Origin: Acidobacteriota bacterium | Lineage (GTDB): Bacteria > Acidobacteriota > Terriglobia > Acidiferrales > 2-02-FULL-67-57 | Assembly: GCA_016210855.1 (NCBI GenBank) | Contig: JACQTJ010000125.1 | Span: 1 to 49,546, forward strand | Direction of reading: 5' to 3' | Length of the DNA stretch: 49,546 nt | Part shown: piece by piece, positions 1 to 7,738 of the stretch | Position numbering within the stretch: position 1 is the stretch's first letter | Layout: every line of letters starts with the position of its first letter | The notes under the pieces: model-generated | Told to the model about the DNA's origin: nothing | Database searches by the model: none | Seen by the model: the letters and a program-made list of their open reading frames with translations, nothing else | Translations under genes and position numbers: made by a program

Positions 1-746
1 CGGGCCACATGCCAGAACCCCGGCCGGTACTCGGGAGACGATTTCTGCAGGCTGGCCAGACCCAGCTGGTAGTTGATCCAGGCGTCGTCGGGGGTGTGCC
101 CGAGCAAGATGGCGTACTCGCGGGCGGCGGTGTCGTAATCCTTCTTCCGCCAAGCCCCGAAGGCCAGCACCTTGTGGAAGGAAGCCTCCTGCTGTGCCTT
201 CTGTTCTTCGAACTGCTTGCGTTGCGCGGGGTCGGCGGGCGGCGGCACCTGGCTGTAGAGCTGCTGGTGCAGCTCCAGGGCTTGCTGGGCCCGCTCCGCG
301 GCCCGGGCGGCCAGGACATCCGCCTCCGGCGTCCCGTTGCGGAACGACTGCAGGAAGCTAAAGGTGTAGAGGACGAGCATCTGGTAGTACGAGCCGTCAA
401 TCTGGGTGTCGTTGTATTGGGACTGCTTGTAGAGGCTGGTCACCTGGGCCCGGTCCATGGCCAGGAAGCCGTCCACGGCTTCGATCACCTTGGCGTGCTG
501 CTGCAAGCGGAAGGCCGCCTGGGCCTGGCTCGGGTAGACGAAGGCCCGCAGCACCGACTGCGGATACTTCTTCAGGAAGGCCTCGATCGTTTGCAGCTGC
601 TCGCTGGGGTTCTGGGCGCGGGTCGTGTCCACGTAGGCGTTGTACTCTTCCACCCCGTAGGGCGATCGCTGCGCCTGCGCCGGTCCGGCGTTCCCCAACA
701 GCACGCTCAGTCCCAGCAACCCCAGTAAAATCCTGCGTCCGCTCAT
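1..746 (-). CDS. Secreted repeat-rich (TPR-like) protein, 3' end outside window
   Basis: Not in the ORF track because the frame runs off the left edge; I read it from the minus strand. It starts at ATG 746 with a clear signal peptide (MSGRRILLGLLGLSVLLGNA, cleavage probably after AQA near residue 26). The roughly 220 visible mature residues are helical and rich in Ala, Gln, Tyr and Leu, with TPR-like helix pairs (for example YDTAAREYAILLGHTPDDAW). The family suggests a periplasmic scaffold or complex-assembly protein; no catalytic motif is seen. It is divergent from the SDR gene and has its own candidate promoter with a perfect TATAAT. The 239-aa plus-strand ORF over it is a shadow. The family assignment beyond TPR-like is not possible from this fragment. 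Confidence 0.75.
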   Translation of the reverse strand, partial: MSGRRILLGLLGLSVLLGNAGPAQAQRSPYGVEEYNAYVDTTRAQNPSEQLQTIEAFLKKYPQSVLRAFVYPSQAQAAFRLQQHAKVIEAVDGFLAMDRAQVTSLYKQSQYNDTQIDGSYYQMLVLYTFSFLQSFRNGTPEADVLAARAAERAQQALELHQQLYSQVPPPADPAQRKQFEEQKAQQEASFHKVLAFGAWRKKDYDTAAREYAILLGHTPDDAWINYQLGLASLQKSSPEYRPGFWHVA

Positions 747-815
747 TCTCCGTCCTTGACCTCCTCGCCGCTCTGCTTTGATCGAGCCCGGAAGGGAGCC
801 TGGAATCAAACCCTG

Positions 816-845
816 ATTATAGGCAGCTTCGGACCCCCTCCGCAA
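816..845 (-). promoter_or_regulatory. Sigma-70-like promoter for the secreted TPR-like gene
   Basis: On the minus strand TTGCGG (845-840), an 18-nt spacer and a perfect TATAAT (821-816). Transcription would begin near 809, about 60 nt before the ATG at 746. The -35 box is weak (3 of 6). Confidence 0.5.
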
Positions 846-889
846 GCGCCTTTTTGCCGGCGAGCTCCTTTCCGCCCTCTCCGCCTGCC

Positions 890-898
890 TGCTATGAT
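890..898 (+). promoter_or_regulatory. Extended -10 promoter element for the SDR gene
   Basis: TGC-TATGAT is an extended -10 with no good -35. It would start transcription near 905, about 30 nt before the chosen ATG at 935, and so argues against the track start at 854. Confidence 0.4.
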
Positions 899-934
899 GA
901 CGGCGGGAAGAAAACCGTTATCCGGGAGTTCCGC

Positions 935-1648
935 ATGAACCCTGCCCCCGAAACCCGCCTGGCCATTGTGACCGGGGCCAGCCGCGGCATCGGCTACGCC
1001 GTCGCCACGGAGCTGGGCCGGCGGGGGTACCGTCTGGCCTTGCTGGCCCGCCGGAAGCCGCCCCTGGAGGAAGCTGCACAGCGGCTCGCTTCCTCGGGTG
1101 CGGTCGTGGACACCTACCCCTGCGACGTCCAGGACGCCGCCCAGGTCCGCGCCACCTTCAAACAAATCCTCGACCGGGCTGGTCGGGTGGATGTCCTCGT
1201 CAACAACGCCGGCGTCGGCACCTTCGCCCCCGTCCACCAGATCTCCGACGCCGACTGGGACTCGACCCTGAACACCAACCTGCGCGGGGTCTTCTATTGC
1301 TCGAAGGCCGTCATCCCCCGCATGATCGAGCAGCGCCTCGGCCACATCATCAACATCAGCTCGCTCGCCGGCAAGAACCCGCTCCCCGGCGGCAGCGCCT
1401 ACTGCGCCTCCAAGTGGGGCCTCATGGGCCTGACCTACTCGATGGCGGAAGACCTGCGCGAGTACGGCATCCGGGTCAGCGTCGTCTGCCCCGGCAGTGT
1501 CCAGACCGAATTCACCCCCCACCGGGGGAAGGACGCCGCCCGGATGCTGCAGCCCACCGACGTCGCTCGCGTCGTGGGCTGGCTGCTCGAGCAGGAGCCG
1601 CAGAGTTTCGTGAGCGAAGTCCTTCTGCGCCCCACCCAGAAACCTTAG
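935..1648 (+). CDS. SDR-family NAD(P)-dependent oxidoreductase
   Basis: Classical short-chain dehydrogenase/reductase of 237 aa, the usual length. The nucleotide-binding motif TGASRGIG lies near residue 14, NNAG follows at the end of strand 4, and the catalytic Ser (NISS) and YCASK (Tyr-x-x-x-Lys) are intact. It should be a soluble NAD(P)H-dependent ketone/alcohol oxidoreductase; the substrate cannot be told, but FabG-like and sepiapterin-reductase-like enzymes share this pattern. The track starts at 854, but those 27 extra residues do not look like SDR sequence and overlap a candidate -10. ATG 935, preceded by a CGGGAG Shine-Dalgarno-like sequence, fits the family start. Monocistronic, divergent from the TPR-like gene. 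Confidence 0.92.
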   Translation: MNPAPETRLAIVTGASRGIGYAVATELGRRGYRLALLARRKPPLEEAAQRLASSGAVVDTYPCDVQDAAQVRATFKQILDRAGRVDVLVNNAGVGTFAPVHQISDADWDSTLNTNLRGVFYCSKAVIPRMIEQRLGHIINISSLAGKNPLPGGSAYCASKWGLMGLTYSMAEDLREYGIRVSVVCPGSVQTEFTPHRGKDAARMLQPTDVARVVGWLLEQEPQSFVSEVLLRPTQKP

Positions 1649-1687
1649 CTCTGTCCACCTAGGTCAGAACGACCGACAAGCAGCTTC

Positions 1688-1728
1688 CTCGGAATGACAG
1701 GTAGGGGAGCGTTAATTGTCATTCCGAG
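1688..1728. repeat. Dispersed palindromic repeat (GTCATTCCGAG type)
   Basis: CTCGGAATGACA (1688-1699) and TGTCATTCCGAG (1717-1728) are perfect 12-nt inverted arms around 17 nt. The right arm continues CGGAGCGAGGAATCTGCT, and a shorter GGAAGCTGCT-like mirror lies left of the first arm. This resembles a dispersed extragenic palindrome I associate with Acidobacteriota and some other phyla, from memory only. It sits between two converging genes and runs into the 3' end of the minus-strand gene. No second copy was noticed in this window. Confidence 0.7.
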
Positions 1729-2525
1729 CGGAGCGAGGAATCTGCTTTGTCCCCGGGCCCCCGCTGGCGCCGCTCCGCCTCCGCCCTCACGTACTCCCGC
1801 AGCGTCGCCGTCATGCGGTGGTCGGTTGCCAAAAGCTGTAGGTCGGCGGTCCTGAGCTCCGCCAAGAACCCCAAGGCCAATCCGAGCGGGGTCAGCGGGT
1901 GCCGCACCAGTTGCACGCGGATGTCGTAGCACAGCGACCACTTGGGGTGGCGGGCAATCTGCTCCACCACCGACTCGTTCAGCTCGTCCCGCCGCAGAAC
2001 GCTGATGAGCGCCCCTTCGGTCAGGAAGGGGTTGTCGAGGGCCACCGGGATCACCGGCTCGTTGCCTTCCAGCAGCAGCCCCGCCACCACCCGTGCCGTG
2101 CCCCGCCGCCCCAGGGTGATTTGTTGGCCCAGGGGGAGTTGCTGCAACCGATTCAAGATCTGGTCTTCCGCCAGGCGCTTGATCTCTGCGGGCACTGCCG
2201 GCTGCAGGCTCACCGTCACCAGGTCGAACAGGTAGAGAAACTTGAGCAGCCTCATCGACACCAGCCGGGGGGTGTGTGGGTTGAGCACCAGGGCTTTCTT
2301 TACGCGCTGGCTGGAGACGAGCTGCTCGTTCTTGGCGATGGCCTCGAGCAACTCCGGCGGCAGGTCCTTGCGGGCCAGCAGTGTGAGCAGATGCTCTTCG
2401 CTCAGGAAGGGATTCTGGAGCAGAGCCTCGAGCACCTCCAAGGCCGGGTCGTGCACGAGCAGCGTGAGCTCGCCCGGCCCGGCCCGCCGGGCTCGACCCA
2501 CGCGCTCCTCGAGACTCTCCGTCAT
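1719..2525 (-). CDS. Helical-repeat (HEAT-like) protein of unknown function
   Basis: About 268 aa, soluble, leucine-rich, made of repeated helical units with the recurring pattern NPFLSEEHLLTLLARK / NPFLTEGALISVLRRD, reminiscent of HEAT or leucine-rich-variant repeats. No enzyme motif is seen, so a binding or scaffold role is the only fair guess. The start is ATG 2525: it overlaps the TGA of the upstream kinase gene as ATGA, so the two are translationally coupled and likely co-expressed. The longer track start at 2561 lies inside the kinase. The last residues (KADSSLRSE) are encoded by the dispersed palindrome, so the C-terminus was probably remodelled by repeat insertion. Confidence 0.7.
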   Translation of the reverse strand: MTESLEERVGRARRAGPGELTLLVHDPALEVLEALLQNPFLSEEHLLTLLARKDLPPELLEAIAKNEQLVSSQRVKKALVLNPHTPRLVSMRLLKFLYLFDLVTVSLQPAVPAEIKRLAEDQILNRLQQLPLGQQITLGRRGTARVVAGLLLEGNEPVIPVALDNPFLTEGALISVLRRDELNESVVEQIARHPKWSLCYDIRVQLVRHPLTPLGLALGFLAELRTADLQLLATDHRMTATLREYVRAEAERRQRGPGDKADSSLRSE

Positions 2526-3466
2526 GGCTGCGCCGCCCGGCCCGGCTGCTCCTCGAGCCACAGCCGCTGCGCCAGCCGCACCGCCCCTTCGGCCGGGCTG
2601 GCCTCGAGCGGCTCCACCCGCGCTCGCGGCGCCGCCGCCCGGACTTGCTTCTGCACCTCAAGCCGTATCTCTTCAGCCTCGGCGAAGACACCTCCCGTGG
2701 TCGCCACCCGCACGTCCGTGTCCAGCAGGCCGAGCTGCCGCAGCACGTCCACCGCCAGCCCGGCCAGAGCCCCACCCGCTTCTTCCAGAATTCCCCGCGC
2801 CACGGCGTCGCCCGCCCGCGCCGCCGCCACCACCCCGGGCACCAGGGCCGCTAGCTCCGCGGCCGATTCCGCGCCGACTTTGGCCTCTAGATCCTCGACC
2901 CGGCTCGCCTCGAGCCCGGTGAACAGGCTCTCGCACAGGCGGGTGGCCGGTCCCCGGCCGTCTTGCGCTCGCCGCACCGCCTCCACCGCTCGCCGGCCGA
3001 TGTCGAACCCGCTCCCCGCGTCTCCCCGGGCCGGCCCCTCACCGCCGGCGCGCGCCTGCTGGCCCAGGTTATTCCGCCCGTAGGCGATCGAGCCCGTGCC
3101 CGCCACCAGCACCACGCCCCGCCCGGCACCCCCCGCCGCTTCCAGCGCCGCCTCCATGTCGCCCACCACGGTGAGCCGGCGGGGCTTCAGGAGCTCGGCG
3201 AGCACCTCATGGGCTATTGCCCGGGCCCGGGCGTCGCCCGCGCCGGCAAAACCCGCTCCCACGCCCTCCAGGGGCAGTGCCCGCAGCCCTGCGGCGTGCC
3301 GTAGCTGCTCACAGCAATCGGTGATGGTGGCCCGCAGTTCCGCCGGGCTTACGCGACGCAAGTTGGTTCCGCCGCCCGCCGCCCGGGCCAGTACCGCCCC
3401 GGCTTCGTCGGCCAGCACGCACTCGGTCTTGCTGCCGCCCCCGTCAATGCCCAGGAAAAAGCTCAT
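2522..3466 (-). CDS. BadF/BadG/BcrA/BcrD-family amino-sugar kinase (MurK/NagK-like)
   Basis: 314 aa, the usual length for N-acetylglucosamine kinases of the ASKHA fold. It opens with the phosphate-binding loop GIDGGGSKTECVLAD, then GGGTN, GAGFAGAGD, a GTGSIAYGRN motif and TTGGVF near the C-terminus. The family phosphorylates GlcNAc; Clostridium MurK of this family also phosphorylates MurNAc. In this locus uptake appears to use symporters rather than a PTS, so a cytosolic kinase is needed to make MurNAc-6-P for MurQ, and this gene is the obvious candidate. An extended -10 (TGC-TATGCT at 3489-3481) lies very close to the ATG, so the leader would be short. Substrate (MurNAc, GlcNAc or both) is inferred. 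Confidence 0.88.
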   Translation of the reverse strand: MSFFLGIDGGGSKTECVLADEAGAVLARAAGGGTNLRRVSPAELRATITDCCEQLRHAAGLRALPLEGVGAGFAGAGDARARAIAHEVLAELLKPRRLTVVGDMEAALEAAGGAGRGVVLVAGTGSIAYGRNNLGQQARAGGEGPARGDAGSGFDIGRRAVEAVRRAQDGRGPATRLCESLFTGLEASRVEDLEAKVGAESAAELAALVPGVVAAARAGDAVARGILEEAGGALAGLAVDVLRQLGLLDTDVRVATTGGVFAEAEEIRLEVQKQVRAAAPRARVEPLEASPAEGAVRLAQRLWLEEQPGRAAQP

Positions 3467-3557
3467 CTGCTTTGTTTTTTAGCATAGCACAGCGGATTCA
3501 AGCGGCCTCGTGCTTGCCCGCTGCCAACGCTTCGGCTAGACTGCGCCCGCATCCGGG

Positions 3558-3576
3558 CCTGCCTGCCGCAGGCAGG
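3558..3576 (+). promoter_or_regulatory. Perfect hairpin overlapping the symporter ribosome binding site
   Basis: CCTGCCTGC-C-GCAGGCAGG is a perfect inverted repeat. Its right arm ends inside the Shine-Dalgarno AGGAGA (3574-3579) that serves the GTG start at 3584. It could mask the ribosome binding site, or it may be a short dispersed GC-rich palindrome. Confidence 0.45.
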
Positions 3577-3583
3577 AGACGCA

Positions 3584-5050
3584 GTGGGTTTCGGGCACCT
3601 CGACCTCGCCATCGTCCTCGCCTACCTGATCGGGGTGACGCTCCTGGGGGCGTACTTCCGCCGCCAGCGGACTGTCCACGACTACTTCCTCGGCGGCAGC
3701 ACTACCCCGTGGTGGGCCATTGCCCTTTCCATCGTCGCCACCGAAACCTCGACCCTCACCATCATCGGCACCCCGGCGCTCGCCTACGGCGGCAACCTCG
3801 CTTTCCTCCAGCTCGTCCTCGGCTACATCCTCGCCCGCTTCATCATCAGCTTCCTGCTGCTGCCCCCCTACTTCGCCGGCGAGCTCTTCACCGCCTACCA
3901 GTACATCGAGCAGCGCTTCGGCCGGCTGACACGTCGCCTAGCGGCCGGCCTGTTCCTCGTCACCCGGGCCCTAGCCGACGCCGTGCGCGTGTGGGCCATC
4001 GCCCTGGTCGTGCAACTCGTCCTGCCCCGCGTTTTCCAGCTTCTCACCGGCGAAACCCTGCGCGTCGCGGAGCTCACTGCCGTCCTGGTGGTGATGGGGC
4101 TGACGCTCATCTACACCTTCCTCGGCGGAATGAAAGCCGTCATCTGGACCGACGTGGTTCAGTTCGGCATCTACCTTGGCGGCGGCCTGCTCGTCTTCTG
4201 GAGCCTGCTCCATCAAATCCCCGGCGGCTGGGCCACCGTCATGAGCGACGCTGGGCACAAGTTCGCCGCCTTCGACTTCTCCTTCGACTGGACGCGCAGC
4301 TACACTTTCTGGGCCGGCCTCTTCGGCGGCACCTTCCTGACGCTCGCCAGCCACGGCACCGACCAGCTAATGGTCCAGCGCCTGCTCGCCGCCCGCCGCT
4401 TGGGCGACAGCCAGTGGGCCCTCATCGTGAGCGGCTTCATCGTCTTCGCCCAGTTCCTGCTTTTCTTGGTGATCGGGGTCGCGCTCTCCGTGTTCTACTC
4501 CCGCGTCTCTCCGGCCGGGAGGTTCGAGAACCCGGACAAGATTTTCCCTGCCTTCATGGTGGCTGACCTCCCCTCCGGCCTGAGCGGCCTGATGGTGGCG
4601 GGTGTCTTGGCCGCGGCCATGTCCACCTCCAGCGCTACCCTGAACTCGCTTGCCGCCTCCACGGTTATTGATTTCTACCGGCCGCTCCTCGGCCGCAGTG
4701 AGCCGTCGGACGACCTGCTCCGCCGCTCCCGCTGGGTCACGGTCGTCTGGGGCGGCATTATCATCGGCCTGGCCATGCTCGCCCGCACCTGGGGCCCTGT
4801 GCTGGAAGCCGGCCTCACCATCGCCTCGATTACCTACGGCGCCTTGCTCGGGCTGTTCCTGCTCGGCCGGCTGGCGCCGAGCGCGACTCCCGGCGGCGCG
4901 GCCGTGGGGATGCTGGCCGGGCTGGTGACGATGCTGTGGGTCAAGTTCTTCACCCCACTCGCCTGGACCTGGTACGTGCTGGTGGGAACCCTCGTCACGT
5001 TCGCCGTCGGCCTGGCCGCCAGCCGCATCTCAGGGAAGAGACCGGAATGA
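3584..5050 (+). CDS. Sodium:solute symporter (SSS family)
   Basis: 488-aa integral membrane protein with about 13 predicted helices. Family hallmarks are the N-terminal YLIGVTLLGAYFRR, the DYFLGGST loop, SIVATETSTLT in helix 2-3 and the AAAMSTSSATLNSLAAST region. SSS proteins co-transport sugars, amino acids or other organic solutes with Na+. Start is GTG 3584 with AGGAGA 5 nt upstream. Its stop overlaps the ATG of the next permease (ATGA), so the two form an operon. Placement between the amino-sugar kinase and the murein hydrolases suggests uptake of a peptidoglycan-derived sugar, but that is contextual inference. Confidence 0.9.
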   Translation: MGFGHLDLAIVLAYLIGVTLLGAYFRRQRTVHDYFLGGSTTPWWAIALSIVATETSTLTIIGTPALAYGGNLAFLQLVLGYILARFIISFLLLPPYFAGELFTAYQYIEQRFGRLTRRLAAGLFLVTRALADAVRVWAIALVVQLVLPRVFQLLTGETLRVAELTAVLVVMGLTLIYTFLGGMKAVIWTDVVQFGIYLGGGLLVFWSLLHQIPGGWATVMSDAGHKFAAFDFSFDWTRSYTFWAGLFGGTFLTLASHGTDQLMVQRLLAARRLGDSQWALIVSGFIVFAQFLLFLVIGVALSVFYSRVSPAGRFENPDKIFPAFMVADLPSGLSGLMVAGVLAAAMSTSSATLNSLAASTVIDFYRPLLGRSEPSDDLLRRSRWVTVVWGGIIIGLAMLARTWGPVLEAGLTIASITYGALLGLFLLGRLAPSATPGGAAVGMLAGLVTMLWVKFFTPLAWTWYVLVGTLVTFAVGLAASRISGKRPE

Positions 5051-6438
5051 AAACGCAACCCGAGCTCATTCGCGGCCTGGGCCTCATCGGCGCGAGCTCC
5101 GTCGTCGCCGGGACCATCATCGGCACCGGCATCTTCCTCGTCCCCTCCACGATGGCCCAGGCAGTGGACTCGGTGGGTCTGGTCTTCCTCGTCTGGGTGG
5201 TCGGCGGGCTGCTCTCGCTCGCCGGGGCGCTGAGCTACGCCGAGCTCGGCGCTGCTCTGCCCGAGGCCGGCGGCGAATACATCTACCTCCGCCGTGCCTA
5301 CGGGCCGCTCTGGGGCTTCCTCTACGGCTGGGAGCAATTCGTCATCGGCAAGACCGGCTCCATCGCCACCATCGCCACCGGCTTTGCGGTCTTCCTGGGC
5401 TACTTCTTCGGAGGGCTCAACCAGAAGATGCTTCTCGTGCCCCTCGGCGGCGCCTCCTGGTCGCTCACCGGTGCCCAGATCGTGTCTCTCGCTGCCATCA
5501 TCGGGTTGACCATCATCAACTACCTCGGCATCCTCGTCGGCGGCGCTGTCCAGGTCATCTTCACCTTCCTGAAACTGGCCGCTATTCTCGGCCTGGTGGT
5601 GCTCGGGTTCGCTGTGGGACAGGGCGACTGGTCAAACTTCTCGCCCTTCTTCGCCGCTCCCAAGGGCGCTGGGACGCTCAGCGCCTTCGGCGTCGCCCTG
5701 GTGGCAGCCCTATGGGCCTACGATGGCTGGAACAACCTGAGCATGGTGGGCGGCGAAGTCCGGGACCCGGAGCGCAACATTCCCCGGGCGCTCATCTTCG
5801 GCGTGCTTCTCGTGGGCGGCGTCTACATGCTGGCGAACGCGGTCTACTTCTACGTGCTCCCGCTCGCCGCCGTGAAAGTCTCCCAGCGGGTGGCCCAGGA
5901 CGCGGCCCGCAGCTTCCTCGGCGCCTGGGGCGGCGCCGCCATCACCATCGGGGCGCTGATCTCCTCCTTCGCCACTCTGAACGCCTCCATCCTCTCCGGC
6001 GCCCGCGTGCCCTACGCCATGGCCCGCGACCGCCTCTTCTTCCGCCACATGGCCGACGTCCACCCCGTCCACCGCTCCCCGGCCAAGGCGCTCCTCCTCC
6101 AGTGCGTCTTCTCCTGCGGGCTCATCCTCATCTTCGGCCAGTCGCCGGACGCCTTCTCGCGGCTCTTCACCTACACCATCTTCGGCCTGTGGATCTTTTA
6201 CGGGATGACCACCACGGCGGTGTTCGTCCTGCGTCGCAAGGAGCCCGACCTGCCGCGCCCCTACCGCACTCTCGGCTACCCCTGGGTGCCGGGCATCTTC
6301 GTCGTGGTGGCAGCCATGTTCTGCGTGAACACCGCCATCAGCAAGCCGGAGGACACGGGCCTGGGACTGCTGTTCCTGCTGCTGGGACTGCCGTTTTACT
6401 GGGTGTGGAGCCGGAAGGGCGGGCCGGCTCAATCATAG
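5047..6438 (+). CDS. APC-superfamily amino acid permease
   Basis: 463 aa and about 12 membrane helices. The N-terminal helix carries the APC substrate motif TIIGTGIFLVPS, and the protein continues with YAELGAALPEAGGEYIYL, typical of amino acid/polyamine/organocation permeases. Chosen start ATG 5047 overlaps the TGA of the symporter (ATGA); the track start at 4936 lies inside that gene. Co-transcription with the symporter in a peptidoglycan-salvage block suggests import of amino acids such as those released from stem peptides; specificity is not visible. Its last 10 nt overlap the convergent namZ gene. Confidence 0.9.
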   Translation: MKTQPELIRGLGLIGASSVVAGTIIGTGIFLVPSTMAQAVDSVGLVFLVWVVGGLLSLAGALSYAELGAALPEAGGEYIYLRRAYGPLWGFLYGWEQFVIGKTGSIATIATGFAVFLGYFFGGLNQKMLLVPLGGASWSLTGAQIVSLAAIIGLTIINYLGILVGGAVQVIFTFLKLAAILGLVVLGFAVGQGDWSNFSPFFAAPKGAGTLSAFGVALVAALWAYDGWNNLSMVGGEVRDPERNIPRALIFGVLLVGGVYMLANAVYFYVLPLAAVKVSQRVAQDAARSFLGAWGGAAITIGALISSFATLNASILSGARVPYAMARDRLFFRHMADVHPVHRSPAKALLLQCVFSCGLILIFGQSPDAFSRLFTYTIFGLWIFYGMTTTAVFVLRRKEPDLPRPYRTLGYPWVPGIFVVVAAMFCVNTAISKPEDTGLGLLFLLLGLPFYWVWSRKGGPAQS

Positions 6439-7667
6439 AGCAGGTAGCGGGCGCGCAACTTCCGGAAGGCTTCGAGTTCTTCACGCCAGCCCGCCACGAT
6501 CTCGCGCGGGTCGTCCCCGGCCTGGATGCGCTCGAGCGTTTTCCTCGACCCCACCAGTCGGAGGGTTTTTTCGACCTTGAACTGCTGCGGATAGAGCTTC
6601 CAGAGAGCGCTTATCAGCTCCGCCCCCAGCCGGCCGAGGTCGAGCGCGTCGCGGTCCGTGACCGTCAGCCGCACCCCCTGGCAGGGGCGCCCGGCGTGGA
6701 TGTCTTCGCCCGGTGTGAATTCCACCGGACTGAACCGCACCCCGGGAATCTTGCGCGTTTCCAGCAGCTTGGCCAACTCGTCCGCTTTGATCCAAGGAGC
6801 GCCCAGCACTTCGAACGGCGTCTCGGTCCCGCGCCCCACCGAGACCTCGCCCGCGCGCAACAACTCCACCGCCGGATAGACGCTGTTGCCGGCGAGGCTC
6901 CGCAGGCTCGGCGAAGGATCAACCCACCCGAGGCCGGTCTCGTCGAACCACATCGGGCGCCGCCAGTTCTTCATGGGTACCACGGTCAAGTGCACCCCGA
7001 TACGGTTTTGGCCGTTGAACAGCCGCGCCAGTTCCCCATACGTCATGGCGTGGCGGAGTGGGAAGGGAAAGTAGCCCTCGAAGCTCAACCGGTCGGGGTC
7101 GAGCAGCGGCCCGTTGACCGCCACCCCGTTCAGGGGATTGGGCCGGTCGAGCACCACAAACTCCAGCCCGTGCTGGGCCGCCTCTTCCATCGCATAGGCC
7201 ATGGTGGTGGCATAGGTGTAGTAGCGGACGCCAGCGTCCTGGATGTCGAACACCAGCACGTCCAGGCCGGCGAGCATCTCCGTCGTCGGCCGCCGCGTCT
7301 TTCCGTACAGGCTGAAGACCCTGAGCCCGGTGCGCGCATCCACGGCGTCGCCGATTTCCCTTTCGTCTCCCACGTGCCCGGTCAGGCCATGCTCGGGTGA
7401 AAACAGCGCCGCCAGGGTGACGCCGGGAGCGGCCGCCAACACGTCAATCGTGCGGCGGCCGTCGCGCGTGCGCCCGGTCTGGTTGGTGATGAATCCGATG
7501 CGCTTGCCGCGCAGCCGGGCAAAGCCCTCTTCCGCCAGCACGTCGGCGCCGGTCAAGACCCGTACGGGCGGCGGCTCAGGCCCCTGTCGTCCGTTCCCGG
7601 CCAGCACCACGGCCAGCACCCCGGCGGCTGCCCGCGATAGCCAGATTTTTCGCCAGCGCAAAAGCAT
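6429..7667 (-). CDS. namZ: NamZ-like exo-beta-N-acetylmuramidase (DUF1343)
   Basis: 412 aa with an N-terminal signal peptide or lipoprotein-like segment (AAAGVLAVVLAGNG), so it is exported. The body is DUF1343: RIGFITNQTGRT, then LFSPEHGLTG near residue 90 (the SPEHG Glu matches the proposed catalytic acid of Bacillus NamZ), DIQDAGVRYYTYATTM, and DRPNPLNG. Family members remove terminal MurNAc from the non-reducing end of glycan fragments. It faces the NagZ-AmiE gene across a roughly 70-nt bidirectional promoter. Paired with NagZ (GlcNAc removal) it would allow alternating stripping of glycan ends. The assignment is strong by family; in vivo substrate is inferred. Confidence 0.9.
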   Translation of the reverse strand: MLLRWRKIWLSRAAAGVLAVVLAGNGRQGPEPPPVRVLTGADVLAEEGFARLRGKRIGFITNQTGRTRDGRRTIDVLAAAPGVTLAALFSPEHGLTGHVGDEREIGDAVDARTGLRVFSLYGKTRRPTTEMLAGLDVLVFDIQDAGVRYYTYATTMAYAMEEAAQHGLEFVVLDRPNPLNGVAVNGPLLDPDRLSFEGYFPFPLRHAMTYGELARLFNGQNRIGVHLTVVPMKNWRRPMWFDETGLGWVDPSPSLRSLAGNSVYPAVELLRAGEVSVGRGTETPFEVLGAPWIKADELAKLLETRKIPGVRFSPVEFTPGEDIHAGRPCQGVRLTVTDRDALDLGRLGAELISALWKLYPQQFKVEKTLRLVGSRKTLERIQAGDDPREIVAGWREELEAFRKLRARYLLYD

Positions 7668-7696
7668 TGTGAGGAAAAATCCTCGTGTGCTATATA
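7667..7696 (+). promoter_or_regulatory. Promoter of the nagZ-amiE gene (extended -10)
   Basis: TTGTGA (7667-7672), 18 nt, then TGC-TATATA (7688-7696). Transcription would start near 7703, giving a leader of about 35-55 nt that contains GGGAAGGAG. The -10 is the same self-complementary TATATA used by the opposing promoter. Confidence 0.55.
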
Positions 7697-7719
7697 CAGG
7701 TCGTATCCTGTCGGGTCAA
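7691..7719 (-). promoter_or_regulatory. Promoter of namZ, sharing the -10 box
   Basis: On the minus strand TTGACC (7719-7714), exactly 17 nt, TATATA (7696-7691). Transcription would start near 7684, about 17 nt before the namZ ATG. Five of six -35 positions match consensus. Confidence 0.65.
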
Positions 7720-7738
7720 CGCCCGTCGGTGGGAAGGA

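Noticed and set aside
9-728. 239-aa plus-strand ORF at the left edge
   Set aside because: Shadow of the minus-strand secreted protein, which has a proper signal peptide and promoter.
5712-7400. 562-aa plus-strand ORF
   Set aside because: Out of frame with the APC permease and antisense to namZ; Arg/Pro/Gly-rich without any motif.
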